In this document: one piece after another, positions 43,754-54,601 of the stretch
Position numbering within the stretch: the stretch's first letter is position 1
Layout of the letters: the number at the start of each line of letters is the position of its first letter
Assembly: GCA_029721435.1 (NCBI GenBank)
Contig: CM056574.1
Location: forward strand, 78,091,001-78,155,000
Length of the DNA stretch: 64,000 bases
Direction: 5' to 3'
Origin: Gymnothorax reevesii
Lineage: Eukaryota; Chordata; Actinopteri; Anguilliformes; Muraenidae
Translations under genes and position numbers: made by a program
The notes under the pieces: model-generated
Databases searched by the model: none
Told to the model about the DNA's origin: nothing
The model's input: the letters and a program-made list of their open reading frames with translations, nothing else

Positions 43754-45053
43754 CCGTGACCCAAAAGTTTATGCACCACAGAAAAAGTCAACTCAGATTG
43801 TGAATATTCAACAGAATGCGTTTATTCAAAAGCCAGTGTATCCCTCTGCATCTTAATTACTGCCCTCAGCCTATGGGGCATAGAATGCATTAAATTGTGT
43901 AGAACGGAAGGCTCAAAGTTGCCCCACTCCCGCACAGCCCTCACATTGAGCTGCTTTATGGTGGTAGGGGGTGGCCTGTGGAAGACCTGACTGTTCAAGA
44001 TACCCCAGCTGTTCTCAATCGAGCTGAGGTGTGGGGAGTTGGATGGCCATTTCTCTGTGTGCAGAAAGCTGCTCAGAACTCCACTGCTGAGTTGAACGAG
44101 CAGTATGTGCGGGGGCACCATCTTGCTTGAACTTTTGCACGCCTGTTGAACATCTTCCAAGCAGTGATGGGGCCCGATTTCTTTTTTCTGGTGAGTATGG
44201 GACGTAGCACTGGCTGGAGAATGTTCTTGATAAAATACTCAGCACTGATGGTGGTGCCCTGCAGGTACAACATGCAACTCCAACAGCCCTGAAGATGACA
44301 TCGCCCCCCTAGACCATGCAATGGACACTGAACTTGACTTGTTCAGAAGGTGGCACTTTCTTTCGATCGTCGATATAGATGCGGTCATTTTGGCTGTTGG
44401 GAGTTGAAAATAAGTAGAGTGGGCACTCATCAGAGAAAACCCAGTTTTCCCAATGTCTTGAGGCCATTGTGGCATACTTCTTCGTAAAATCCAGCCACTT
44501 CTCCTTTTGCAGTTTGGTAAGGCGAGGAATCCACTGTCTTCTGTATTCTCTCAGACCCAGTTTCTCAGTCAGAAAACGATGGTTGGTACTCTTAGAGACT
44601 TCATCTCAAGATTCTTCAGTCTTTGACTGAGTCTGCAGCAGGATTGGTGTCTCTTTCCCTTGACCTTTCGGATGAGTCCTTGGCCCTGGAACTCAGGACT
44701 GAGGGGCGACCTGCACGGGGCTCGTCTTCAAGGGAGTCACAGCTCTGGTGTGTCTGCCACCACTTCTTCACCCATCGTATGCTTCTGCCAAGGTCCTGAG
44801 CTACCCTGCCCTGCGCAAGGCAATAGCTTGAGCATGTGCCTGAGGCTCTGAAAGCCTTTCCAGGTTTTTTTTTGGTGATCGTGGTAGGACTACCAAAAAG
44901 GTTCTCTTAGTGACAGTTCTCTCTTGGTTCCTTGGTTCCTTGCAAACAGATGAACTAATTAAACAACCTCACAACACCAAGCTGACCAGGTGCAACCCAT
45001 TTTGGAGACAGACATGTCGCCCATTGGGGTGCATGAACTTTTGGGACACAGTT
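43754..45053 (-). mobile_element. Tc1/mariner element, decayed
   Basis: TA flanks (43752-43753 and 45054-45055). The ends are CCGTGACCCAAAAGTTTATG and the complement of CATGAACTTTTGGGACACAG, an imperfect TIR. The length of 1300 bp and minus-strand transposase traces fit Tc1. Confidence 0.8.
43822..44560 (-). pseudogene. Tc1-like transposase remnant
   Basis: Frame 43822-44160 contains SSIENSWGILNSQV (last acidic residue) and the ending REWGNFEPSVLHNLMHSMPH and RLRAVIK. Other frames to about 44560 contain degenerate middle parts (HVVPAGHHHQC region). Several frameshifts separate them, and the DNA-binding part is not clear. Confidence 0.65.
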
Positions 45054-45245
45054 TAGCCCAAAGGGCCTATGTATCCACAGAATTTCAGATATCTATCTTG
45101 CTGGTTAAACAAAATAATGCCACCCAAAGATAGGCACAATCTGCTATGAAATGGTTCGTTTTGAGTTCTCCTCCAACTTTGACTCCATCTAACAGTAGAT
45201 ACTACCAAAGAAATGCTTGCTATTGCCTGCGATCTAAGCCTGCCA

Positions 45246-45748
45246 TTAAGGCTTCCGCACGCAAGCAAACGTGGCCAGTCGAAAGCTTTTGGAAGCGCCG
45301 GGAACCATCTGAAACTCGTGCAGACGATTGTAGGAAGTCAGGGTGATTGGGGAAATAATTTTATCCCATTATCCACTAACACAAGCATTTCCGATTGATC
45401 TTTTCCAAGGTCAACAATAAATACGGCGGTTGTTTTTGTAAACGGTTTCTAATTGGCTAATTGCAGAGGAAATATTCACCACCTAGTTTGCACTTGACCA
45501 ACCGATACTCCCGCATCCTTCTGACAGCTCATACCTTCCGACAAAATCAAACTGGTTTGATTTTGTCGGAAGAGGGATCCGAGTGTTCTGATCCAGTTGG
45601 AGCCTCTCTTATTGAAGCGGAAGGGTTGGTACAGGTCGGGAGTCATGATCCATCTACGTCTTGCACGTAACAGAAATTTCCACTCGTAATCGCTCATAAC
45701 TGGTCGGAAGGGGAGAATCGGAGACCTTAAAAGCGTAAGTGGATCACA
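45246..45748. mobile_element. MITE with internal perfect hairpin, copy 2, left end missing
   Basis: AAGGCTTCCGCACGC (from 45248), TTTTGGAAGCGCCGGGAACC and the perfect 32-nt hairpin at 45539-45570 match copy 1 at 34909-35428 in the same order. The right end AAGCGTAAGTGGATCACA is intact. The left TIR before AAGGC is lost. Overall similarity to copy 1 is high by eye. Confidence 0.8.
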
Positions 45749-46804
45749 GGCATATGCCTGAAAATAGAGTGCCAAAAGCACAGCAAACAGCATTTACAGT
45801 ACCACAAAAGTGCATATCTGGGTTATTGAGAAAATATACCGCAAACATCACACCAAAAGTCAATTTCAACCGTCTTTCCGGCCGCCCATTGCACTAATTC
45901 AGCAAGATACCAAGGTACTATTCACTGAAAATGATTGTCTGGTTGTGAGTGAACACATAAAGCATTCTATATTGGTATATGTCTGGGATATTTTATTCCC
46001 ATTCCCATTTTCAATTCTTCTCAATTCTTATTTATCCAATAATTTCGAGCTCAATAACGTAGGTACCCAGCTTGGCCAATATGTGGTGCTGATGTCTAAC
46101 CGGACTTGAAATGTCACAGGTCATGATGAAAGTATAACATATGTGGTACTGTGTATCCTTAAGTCATGATAGTTGATGTATAATGTGTCAACAGCTTTTG
46201 GACAAAAAAAACTGGGCCACTCTAATGGCTTCCAGGTGGTGCCATCGGCGGGAAAATTGAGACACTGACCTAAAAATGAGCTTTTTTCTGAGAGACACCC
46301 AAATCTACCTTTGTGCCAAGTTTCATTCAATTCCAAAGGGGTCAACTCCTCAACCTCTTCAAAAAGTGCCATTTTCTCGTTGAATGGCTTTTAAATGTTG
46401 TACTTAGTCTCATTTGCATCACTCCTCTCCCTAATCAGCCTTTACTTGGTATTAAAACATTTCAGCTTTAGTTAAGGACAATTAGTTTAACTCATCCAGT
46501 TATTGCATATTTGTTAAAATTGATAGGAAAACGTTAAATTAATTTATTGTTATGCCTGTTAATTTTCAATGTCTACCTTCTCAATTAAAAGGGGCCTGGT
46601 TTGAATACAAATCATGAGGATAAAAAAAAAAAAAAAAGTTCAAGCAAACAATGCATGCTACTTTAGTTATGGACAGTATTATGGGGAAAAAAAAAAAAAA
46701 ATGATGAGGAGATAGTGTTTATGTTCAGATATTGCAGTTTTTGAAGTTCTTTCTGAGCAGCGTTGCGCATGTTTGCAGCTAAATGCGTTCATATTGAATG
46801 TAAG
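45749..46804. other. No gene seen
   Basis: AT-rich sequence with two poly-A runs near 46622 and 46685. No motif-bearing frame and no clear repeat. Confidence 0.45.
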
Positions 46805-46863
46805 GGTCATTCCATGTCAATTCACACAGATTCCAAAAACTTTCAGGGTTAATGACCAATGTA

Positions 46864-48384
46864 CACTGCTCAAAAAAAAATATAAAGGGAACACTAAAAT
46901 AACATCCTAGATCTGAATGAAATATTCTTGTTAAACACTTTGTTCTTTATATAGTTGAATGTGCTGACAACAAAACCACACAAAAATTATCAATGGAAAT
47001 CAAATTTATTAACCCATGGAGGTCTGGACTTAAAGTCACACTCAAAGTGGAAAAACACACTACAGGCTGATCCAACTTTGATGTAATGTCCTTAAAACAA
47101 GTAAAAATGAGGCTCAGTTATGTGTGGCCTCCACATGCCTGTATGAATTTCCTACAACGCCTGGGCATGCTCCTGATGAGGTGGCGGATGGTCTCCTGAG
47201 GGATCTCCTCCCAGACCTGGACAGTCTGTGGTGCAACGTGGCGTTGGTGGATGGAGCAAGACATGATGTCCCAGATGTGCTCAATTGGATTCAGGTCTGG
47301 TGAATGGGCGGGCCAGTCCATAGCATCAGTGCCTTCGTCTTGCAGGAACTACTGACACACTCCAGCCACATAAAGTCTAGCATTCTCTTGCATTAGGAGG
47401 AACCCAGCGCCAACCGCACCAGCATATGGTCTCACAAGGGGTCTGAAGATCTCATCTCGGTACCTAATGGCAATCAGGCTACCTCTGGCGAGCACATGGA
47501 GGGCTGTGCGGCCCCCCAGAGAAATGCCACCCGAAACAGGTCATGTTGGAGGATGTCACAGGCAGCAGAACATTCTCCACGGCGTCTCCAGACTGTCACG
47601 TCTGTCAAATGTGCTCAGTGTGAACCTGCTTTCATCTGTGAAGAGCACAGGGCACCAGTGGCGAATTTTCCAATCTTGGTGTTCTCTGGCAAATGATAAA
47701 CGTCCTGCACGGTGTTGGGCTGTAAGCACAACCCCCACCTGTGGACGTCGGACCCTCATATCATACTCATGGAGTCGGTTTCTGACCGTTCGAGCAGACA
47801 CATGCACATTTGTGGCCTACTGGTGGTCATTTTGCAGGGCTCTGGCAGTGCTCCTCCTGTTCCTCCTTGCACAAAGGCAGAGGTAGCGGTCCTGCTGCTG
47901 GGTTGTTGCCCTCCTACGGCCTCCTCCACGTCTCCTGATGTACTGGCCTGTCTCCTGGTAGCGCCTCCATGCTCTGGAGACTACGCTGACAGACACAGCA
48001 AACCTTGCCACAGCTTGCATTGATGTGCCATCCTGGATGAGCTGCACTACCTGAGCCAATTGTGTGGGGTGTAGAGTCCACCTCATGCTACCACTAGAGT
48101 GAAAGCACTGCCAGCATTCAAAAGTGACCAAAACATCAGCCAGAAAGCATAGGAACTGAGAAGTGGTCTGTGGTCACCACCTGCAGAACCACTCCTTTAT
48201 TGGGGGTGTCTTGCTAATTGCCTATAATTTGCACCTGTTGTCTATTCCATTTGCACAACAGCATGTGAAATTGATTGTCAATTAGTGTTACTTCCTAAGT
48301 GGACAGTTTGATTTCACAGAAGTGTGATTGACTTGGAGTTACACTGTGTTGCTTAAGTGTTTCCTTTATTTTTTTTGAGCAGTG
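46864..48384 (-). mobile_element. Tc1/mariner transposon nested in the TIR element
   Basis: TA at 46862-46863 and 48385-48386. The ends are CACTGCTCAAAAAAAAATAT and the complement of ATTTTTTTTGAGCAGTG. The length of 1521 bp is close to full length. It belongs to a Tc1 family very common in fish, and is different from the elements at 31468 and 43754. Confidence 0.92.
47118..48089 (-). pseudogene. Tc1-like transposase, several breaks
   Basis: The N-terminus from about 48089 reads [20 protein letters not shown] with an HTH-like [20 protein letters not shown] and a GGGRRRATT hook. Then follow VHVSARTVRNRLHEYDMRVR and LFTDESRFTLSTF with the first catalytic Asp (47556-47807). The C-terminus (47118-47321) has WPAHSPDLNPIEHIWDIM with the last acidic residue and ends GGHT. 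The segment with the second Asp is missing or unreadable between 47340 and 47550, so the copy has an internal loss as well as frameshifts. Confidence 0.85.
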
Positions 48385-49331
48385 TATTTTATTTAAGGCA
48401 TTTCTCCAGGATATCAATGTCATTAAGAACATTATTTGTTGCAACTCCAACCACTGGAACTAAACACAGAGCTAATCAGAGGTTTACCTAGTTTCTGAAT
48501 GCCAATTTGACCTTGAAGGGTTAACAATTTAAAACATGACCATTTTCCAGAAATTCCACCCTGATATAATGAATAAATTATTCTTTGTACCATTATGTGT
48601 TTTTAGATTGTGATTGCAACCACCAAAACCATCAATCCTAAGCTGATCAAAGTTGACCTATGTGGGCCAAGGGTCCATTTTTCAAAAAATATGTTCAAAC
48701 AGAAGGAGCTGTAAAAGCAAACTTTTCATTGGCCCTAAATTTGGATAATACACGTAAGTTGGTCACATTAAAAGCAAATTGTCTATCTCAAGTGGAGACA
48801 TGGTGAAATCATTGCCTAAAATGAGGGTTCTGAAGGGTCCGTTTGTCCTGTGACCATTTTTGGGACCCTCCTATAATCGCGGTAATGATCTGGTGTCCTT
48901 GAAAATTTTACAGTAATGTCATCATATTAGATGGAGAAGTTGTCAAAAGCCTTCAAACACACAAGTCTCAATTACCTGGACCCTCCAATATCCCAAAAAT
49001 CATAATTTATAGCGTGAAACCCAATCCAGTTTTAAAGGGTTAATATTGTATGCAATGGAACTAGTATCCCATTTGTAAGCATTGGTTCTAAGAGAGGAAG
49101 CTATCAATGACTGATTATCCATTTTTGCCCCTGTAGATCATATAAAAGAGAAGTTATGGGAAGTGGGCATGGCACCCAAATTTCCCAGGACCATAATTCC
49201 AAAACGACTAAAGGTATGAAGCTGAAATTTGGGAGTTCATCATTTGGGGTCAAAAACTTATTTTTTTATTTTTTTCAGTCAAATCTGAGAGATGTCACTG
49301 GGGAGGACATGTGAATTGACATGGAATGACC

Positions 49332-49809
49332 AATATATAAGTCCTAATACCTATAAAGTCTATTTTGTGAAACCAAATTAGCCTTAGGATAAAGAGAAGA
49401 GATGTTACTAGCTAAAGGACTGAATGATAATGTTTATTTCAGACACTGTATCAGAATTCTAAGACGAACCTTTCAGCATTGTTAATGAGTCCTACACAAA
49501 CATACTGTTTGTCCCACGTTAGTTTTGTTGGTATCTGTTGCTCATCCTGAAGGATTCTATTGCTATTCATTTCAAATAGGAGTGCCAGGTCTGAATGTAT
49601 TAATTCAAGGACAGCCATTAGAAAGAGATAACCACATGCAGCAGACATTCAAGCCAAAATTAAAAAGCAGTTCGATGTAATTCAAAAATACATTTAAAAA
49701 ATCAAGAAATTTACAGTAGCTTTTACTTGCATATTTTCGTAATAAAAATAAACATAAAATATAGGTGGCACTTTTTACATTGTAGAAACTGTGGTAAAAA
49801 AGCAGTTAC
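49332..49809. other. Mostly empty; small minus-strand frame at 49451-49648
   Basis: A 65-residue minus-strand frame (starting MSAACGYLFLMAVLELIHSD) has ordinary protein-like composition. It lies downstream of the exon candidate at 49810-50089 on the same strand. No motif is recognised, and it may be chance. Confidence 0.3.
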
Positions 49810-50089
49810 CTTTTCTGTAGACTGCCGGTGTTACTTGCCGGGGCTCAGATGTATTTATAATGGTGGGCAAATCAGCAGGGGTATCAGAAGGGACAGGGGA
49901 ATCAGGAGCATTTGTTGGAGGGACAGGGCTATCATGAGGGGTGGAAAGAGAGACATGGTTGATAGGAGGGATGGTGAAAACACTTGGGGCGCTGTGGGGA
50001 ATGTACACAGGTACATTAGGAGGGCAGCCCTGGGACAGCTGAGGATACAGCCCTTTTGGATTGAAGGGAGGGGGTCTTTCCTCAGGCTC
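49810..50089 (-). CDS. Candidate internal exon, proline-rich, unrecognised
   Basis: Read on the minus strand, a pyrimidine-rich tract (TTTTGTTTCTTTAAGCAG) ends at 50090. Then 280 nt are open in one frame, followed by AAAAG/GTAACT, a donor-like site. The peptide starts EPEERPPPFNPKGLYPQL and continues with many Pro, Ser and Thr (VPPTNAPDSPVPSDTPADLP). It starts in phase 0 and ends with one extra base. PPPF and LYPQL resemble late-domain motifs (PPxY, LYPxL) that recruit ESCRT factors in retroviral Gag and in some host adaptors, so a Gag remnant is possible. No capsid-like sequence follows. An in-frame stop lies upstream of the acceptor, so it is not a stand-alone ORF. I cannot name the gene. 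Confidence 0.4.
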
Positions 50090-50673
50090 CTGCTTAAAGA
50101 AACAAAATGAGGGTTATTTTTGACCGGCTAAGTCAATCACCTGACTTTATTTATTTTAATTCAAACATGTTATTTCTGTAGCACTTCTTGCAGAACATTC
50201 ACAAAGCCAATGTTAAGAATTATACAGGGCTGATGACTGGCCTAAGTTCCCCAAATGACTAATGAGGTATCCCAGCTATAATAAGATAATTGGGTTCCAA
50301 ATGGACATACGTTTAATTTGCTGAAGAGTTAATAAAGATTATACCAGGATCTGGGTGAATACTCCTTTCTAATTGGCTGGCGAGTGTTGATTGAAACCGT
50401 GGAACCGCACGAGTAGTTCGGCCCAGAGCGGATGTCGGCCTATGGTAGTTTCACCGTTTGAATTTCGAAATTCATCCACTAGCCAACCTATAACCACAGC
50501 AACGTAAGAGCACTGGCATTTGGCTGTGTATAACAGAAACCGAGTTACTCATTTATCCCCAGTAAATTTTGCGGCGTTTAGGTACATCCTGCGGGGCAGT
50601 TAACAACAGGCGCTCGAGCGATAATGACCATAAATATAAAAGCAACGAAATAATCACGCTTTATTCATTAAAC
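50090..50673. other. No gene seen
   Basis: Ordinary AT-rich sequence with no open frame or repeat that I recognise. Confidence 0.4.
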
Positions 50674-50873
50674 CAGAGGTTCCCAAACTTTTCCAAATCA
50701 GGGCCCACATAAAAATTAAAAAAAATGTCCGCGGTCCACCTTTGTCCTATAAACAGTACATAGACGAAATTATGCATTCTCAGAACACTTAACAGCAACA
50801 ATAATTGTTGTTGTTAAGAAATTAAAATAAATAAAATAAAATAAATAAAAAACAACAACAACAATAATTGTTG

Positions 50874-50933
<60 letters not shown>

Positions 50934-51313
50934 ATAATAAAGATTCAGGATTGAAATGAAAGCAGGGGGATAAAGGAAGCCCAAACTTTTAATCTGTGGT
51001 GTACACAAGAGACAGAATTAATTATCGAGCACAGTACGTGCTCCTCCGTTTATGAGCCCCGGTCATGATGACCAGAAAGCTACGTTCCGATCATAAACTA
51101 TATAAGGTTCCTAAAATATTGTGAGGTCAATAACACTCAATAGGTTATTACTTCTAAATATTTTTTTAAATCGTGCAATAAATATTTTGCAATAAAAATC
51201 ATAAGAAATTATATTTGTAAAAATGAATCATATTTTTAATGACCTCTCACGGCTCACCTGCAGTACCACCACGGCCCACCAGGGGGCCGCAGCCCACACT
51301 TTGGGAATCACTG
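50674..51313. mobile_element. hAT MITE with 8-bp target duplication
   Basis: CATTAAAC flanks both sides (50666-50673 and 51314-51321). The ends are CAGAGGTTCCCAAACTTTTC and the complement of ACTTTGGGAATCACTG, an imperfect TIR of the CAGNGGTTC type usual for hAT. It is 640 bp and non-coding, with TTTA and TTA microsatellites at about 50875-50940. Confidence 0.9.
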
Positions 51314-51734
51314 CATTAAACGATAGCAACTGTGTAAAGTTACAAACCAGGCTAACATGTCCACTTCATGTATCAGCTAGTTACGAGCAGTGACAACAAA
51401 CTGATTTCAGCTTGCTGGCTCTGCGGGAACCGTCATGAGCTCATTGTAATTGCAGGTAACAAGTTAGCTACAGCTGGCATAATCGCGCATAATGCTGTGT
51501 TATCCATAATCTCAGTTTCAGTTAAGTTGGTAAAAGGATGACAGATTTTTTTGCACAAGCTTTCTCCATGAAGGTAAGCTGAACTAAGTTAGCTGGTTCA
51601 GTTTAGCTTGGCATACAGTATCGGCTTTGGCGCCTATTTATTGATTACCGGCTCTTTTTTAAGCGCAAAACTTTCACCAAAACATTTTGAATGCTTTGAT
51701 TAGATATTGCTGGCAAATGACTATGGTATAAGGG

Positions 51735-51834
51735 GGATAATCAACTCATTGGTGTGCATCACACAGTTTTAAGGTTATTCGCCTCCGCGTTGTGCCTTCA
51801 AACTGTGTGATGCACACCTACGAGTTGATTATCC
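51735..51834. repeat. Hairpin element of 100 bp
   Basis: GGATAATCAACTCATTGGTG and GCATCACACAGTTT on the left pair with AAACTGTGTGATGC and the complement of the first string on the right (CACACCTACGAGTTGATTAT). The stem is about 38 bp with a few mismatches, and the loop is GC-richer. It is probably a tiny foldback MITE. Confidence 0.75.
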
Positions 51835-54109
51835 GTTACAGAATGTATAAACAAGAGGGCACTGACGATGGCTGCAGTATATCCCAAGCCGTGTTTCAAT
51901 GGGGAAAATATGCAGCATTTTTCATTGATGTCAACAGCTTGTAGACTTCAGGCAGCAACAAAAATTAAAAAAAAAAAAAAAAATACAACATAAAATGCTT
52001 TTTTATGATTCTTCATTTGTCCAATTAGTACAAGACATCTACAATGGGAGATAACTACTCATAAAAAATTACATCGTTCATACTGGGACCATCCATTTTG
52101 GATAGCCTCAAATTAAAACCCTGTACTTTAACATCATACGAGCTGTTCTGTATCAAATTCAATGCACTGGAGTATAGAGCCAAATTGACACAAACTGTTC
52201 CTGTCCCAGAAATTATGGGTACATAAAAAAGTGCTTGAGGGGGAAGAGCAGCTTGTTATATGTGTATAAAAGCTTGTCACATGGAGTTAAAAAAAAAAAA
52301 GAAATATTGAAAATGAAGACATTTACCCCATCGGAGGCCATAGTTGTTCATATACCAGAAGACTTTCTCTAAATTACTTTGGGGGAAAGAAATTCCGTTA
52401 GTGAACATAATTGTCTTTTATTTACCCATACTGTTGGGTGAAGTCTGATAACAAAGCACATCACAGAAAACATATTTGCAACAAATTGCATGATGTCATA
52501 GCTGATCAGCCAGAATAAAGGCCACCTTGCTGAAACTTGTTTTAGTTGTAAGATCAGTAGTAAACCTTTGCGCCGTTACTATAATGTAGAAGAATAAATC
52601 TCTCCATGATGGAATTAGGACAGTCTTGTCGGGACAGTAGACCATAAAACACAAGCTATACTACACACCAATCACATACGCAAGACAAAACATGAATCAA
52701 TGACATAACGTGATCATAAAATCAGATTCAGTGATTCCAGTGCTATCATCCCTACCTTTCGCTCATACATGCTGTAATCGGTTGACTGGCCAGGATATTG
52801 TTACTTACCTTTAGCAAGCTGTGCTTATGTCTACTCCTTGAAGCAACATCATGTCCCTAAAAATGTTCGCAGGCTGTGTTGTGCAATAAGCTAAAGTGGG
52901 GTGAGAATTCCACGGCAAATGCTGCCGCTCCTTCCTGGGACAAAGGAAGTGATGGCTTGTCTTTCAATCTCGCAACTCTCACTCACAGTACCAGTATCAA
53001 TCAGCCAACAGGCATGAGCTAACGCATTGTGTTTACTAATCTGTTACTAGATTCTGTTAAAAATTAAATCTGTATGAAACAGAAATCAGTTGTTTTCAAA
53101 AATGGCATGAAGGAACCAGTGCAACCACAGCGTTGCTTGCCATGGCATCAAGAATGACATTTCTTTCTGCACATATCTCTAAAACACCAGCCACCAGTGA
53201 AAAATCTCCACTTTTTTTCATCTGATGAAACTTCTGTGTTCAAATGTGTTGTTAATGAATGACAAAGTACGGCCCAAGGTCCTATCAATACAGGAAAAAG
53301 GCGCAGAATACCTGTCTCCAGTATGAGAGCATGTCATATTTTCATTGGCAGAGAATTAATCTTTTCACTGTTAAAATGTTTGGTAAGAGGCAACGGCTCA
53401 AAGGAAAAACAATATTGCTCCTTACTAGACCAACAAAGTTCCCAACATTTGAAGACCTAAAGAGTGAAGTTCACATTACTTTTATCTGATTTATTAGTAC
53501 CATTAATTCACATCAATCGTCATGGCAGTCTAATAAATTTACTACAGAGAAAGAAAACACTTTCATTTCAATTCCTTAGCAGGTAAGTCCGATAACTCTT
53601 TCTGCACAGAGGCATTAAAATGGCAAAAATCGTGCCATAAAATGTAGCTCGCCGACAACTAATACCCATCAATGCAAACATAAGCTCTAAATGCAATATT
53701 AAGCATATCGACCATTCAACGCGTCAATGCATCATGATTTTGAGAGTGGCCTTTCAAGGGTCACTGTGTTTCACTTTTCACCTGACCCGCTGAAAGCACA
53801 TAATGTGATCTGCTAATACTCATCAATGTAAACCTAAGCTACACATACTGTATTAAAGAAGATACAGCATATTCAATATAATCTGGACCAGTTTTGGACC
53901 AAAATATGGCCATAAATGGCAGATGATGAAACTGCAAGGTCTAAATTTGCACAGGCACTGCAGAATGCCTTGATTTATGATTCCAAGTCAAAATCTCAGG
54001 TTATATGGACTAGTTTCTGAGGTATGGACCATAACAATGCAAAATGATTATGGCCCAGAGAAAAATTATAGTCCAAATTTTGACAGGAAGTGCAAAATGT
54101 TGTTTTTAA
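51835..54109. other. No gene seen; isolated donor-like site at about 52796
   Basis: No convincing frame. On the minus strand GCTAAAG/GTAAGTAAC near 52796-52812 is a strong splice-donor match but has no matching exon that I can define. From about 53880 to 54105 the text (GGTCTAAATTTGCACAGG, GACAGGAAGTGC) resembles the sequence right of 56762, so the piggyBac region may sit inside one older repeat. Confidence 0.35.
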
Positions 54110-54114
54110 CCCTG

Positions 54115-54558
54115 TGTTATGGCCCCAATTTGTTATTACATTACAACACAACAGCAACAGCAACAGCAAGGGATGACAGACACAGTTTTAACAACTAAAA
54201 CACATTTAATTAACAACAAAGACAATAATGACTAAACAACTAAGACCAAGATTGATTACAAAACATAAATATTTACAATCCCTTTTCGTGGGGGGGTGGC
54301 TTGGTGATGTCCTGGATGATGAAAATGCTCAAACACAGGCAAAGAAATCCACAAAAGAAACGTCACAGGTCTTGAACAGACTGGCAGGTCTGGTCATCTT
54401 CTTGCAATTTCTCCTACTACTTTACTGTCTCAATTCTTTTCCTTATATACTCTTTTGCAGACCCCACCCACATTTAGACCTCTTTTTTTTAATTTTCTGA
54501 GACTTGCCCCAGACATGTCCAGGACATGTCTAAACATGACTCCAGTCTGAGCTTAACA
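54115..54558 (-). repeat. LTR-like segment, possibly a solo LTR
   Basis: Bounded by TGTTATGG and CTTAACA (TGTTA/TAACA ends). On the minus strand it has AGTATATAAGG (a TATA-like box, 54441-54452) and a later ATTAAA near 54204, an LTR-like order. A (CAACAG)n-like tract lies near 54150. The flanking bases do not form a target duplication, so the call is tentative. Confidence 0.35.
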
Positions 54559-54601
54559 AAAAAAGGTAAATACTGCCACCTAGTGGCCTATATTCACATT
54601 A

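Larger units (their letters stand above)
46805..49331. mobile_element. TIR element of unknown family, split by a Tc1
   Basis: Bases 46805-46826 and 49310-49331 are a perfect 22-bp inverted pair (GGTCATTCCATGTCAATTCA, then CA). Without the nested Tc1 the element is about 1 kb, non-coding and rich in imperfect phrases such as GACCCTCC and CAATGGAACTAG. No convincing target duplication was found. Confidence 0.7.

Noticed and set aside
50815..50940. AATAATTGTTGTT / AACAACAACAATAATT inverted pair, considered as a functional hairpin
   Set aside because: It lies in low-complexity microsatellite text inside the hAT MITE, so pairing is expected by composition.
51538..51574. ATG with 12 codons (MTDFFAQAFSMK) followed by GTAAGC
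   Set aside because: It looks like a first exon with a donor, but it is too short and no second exon was found.
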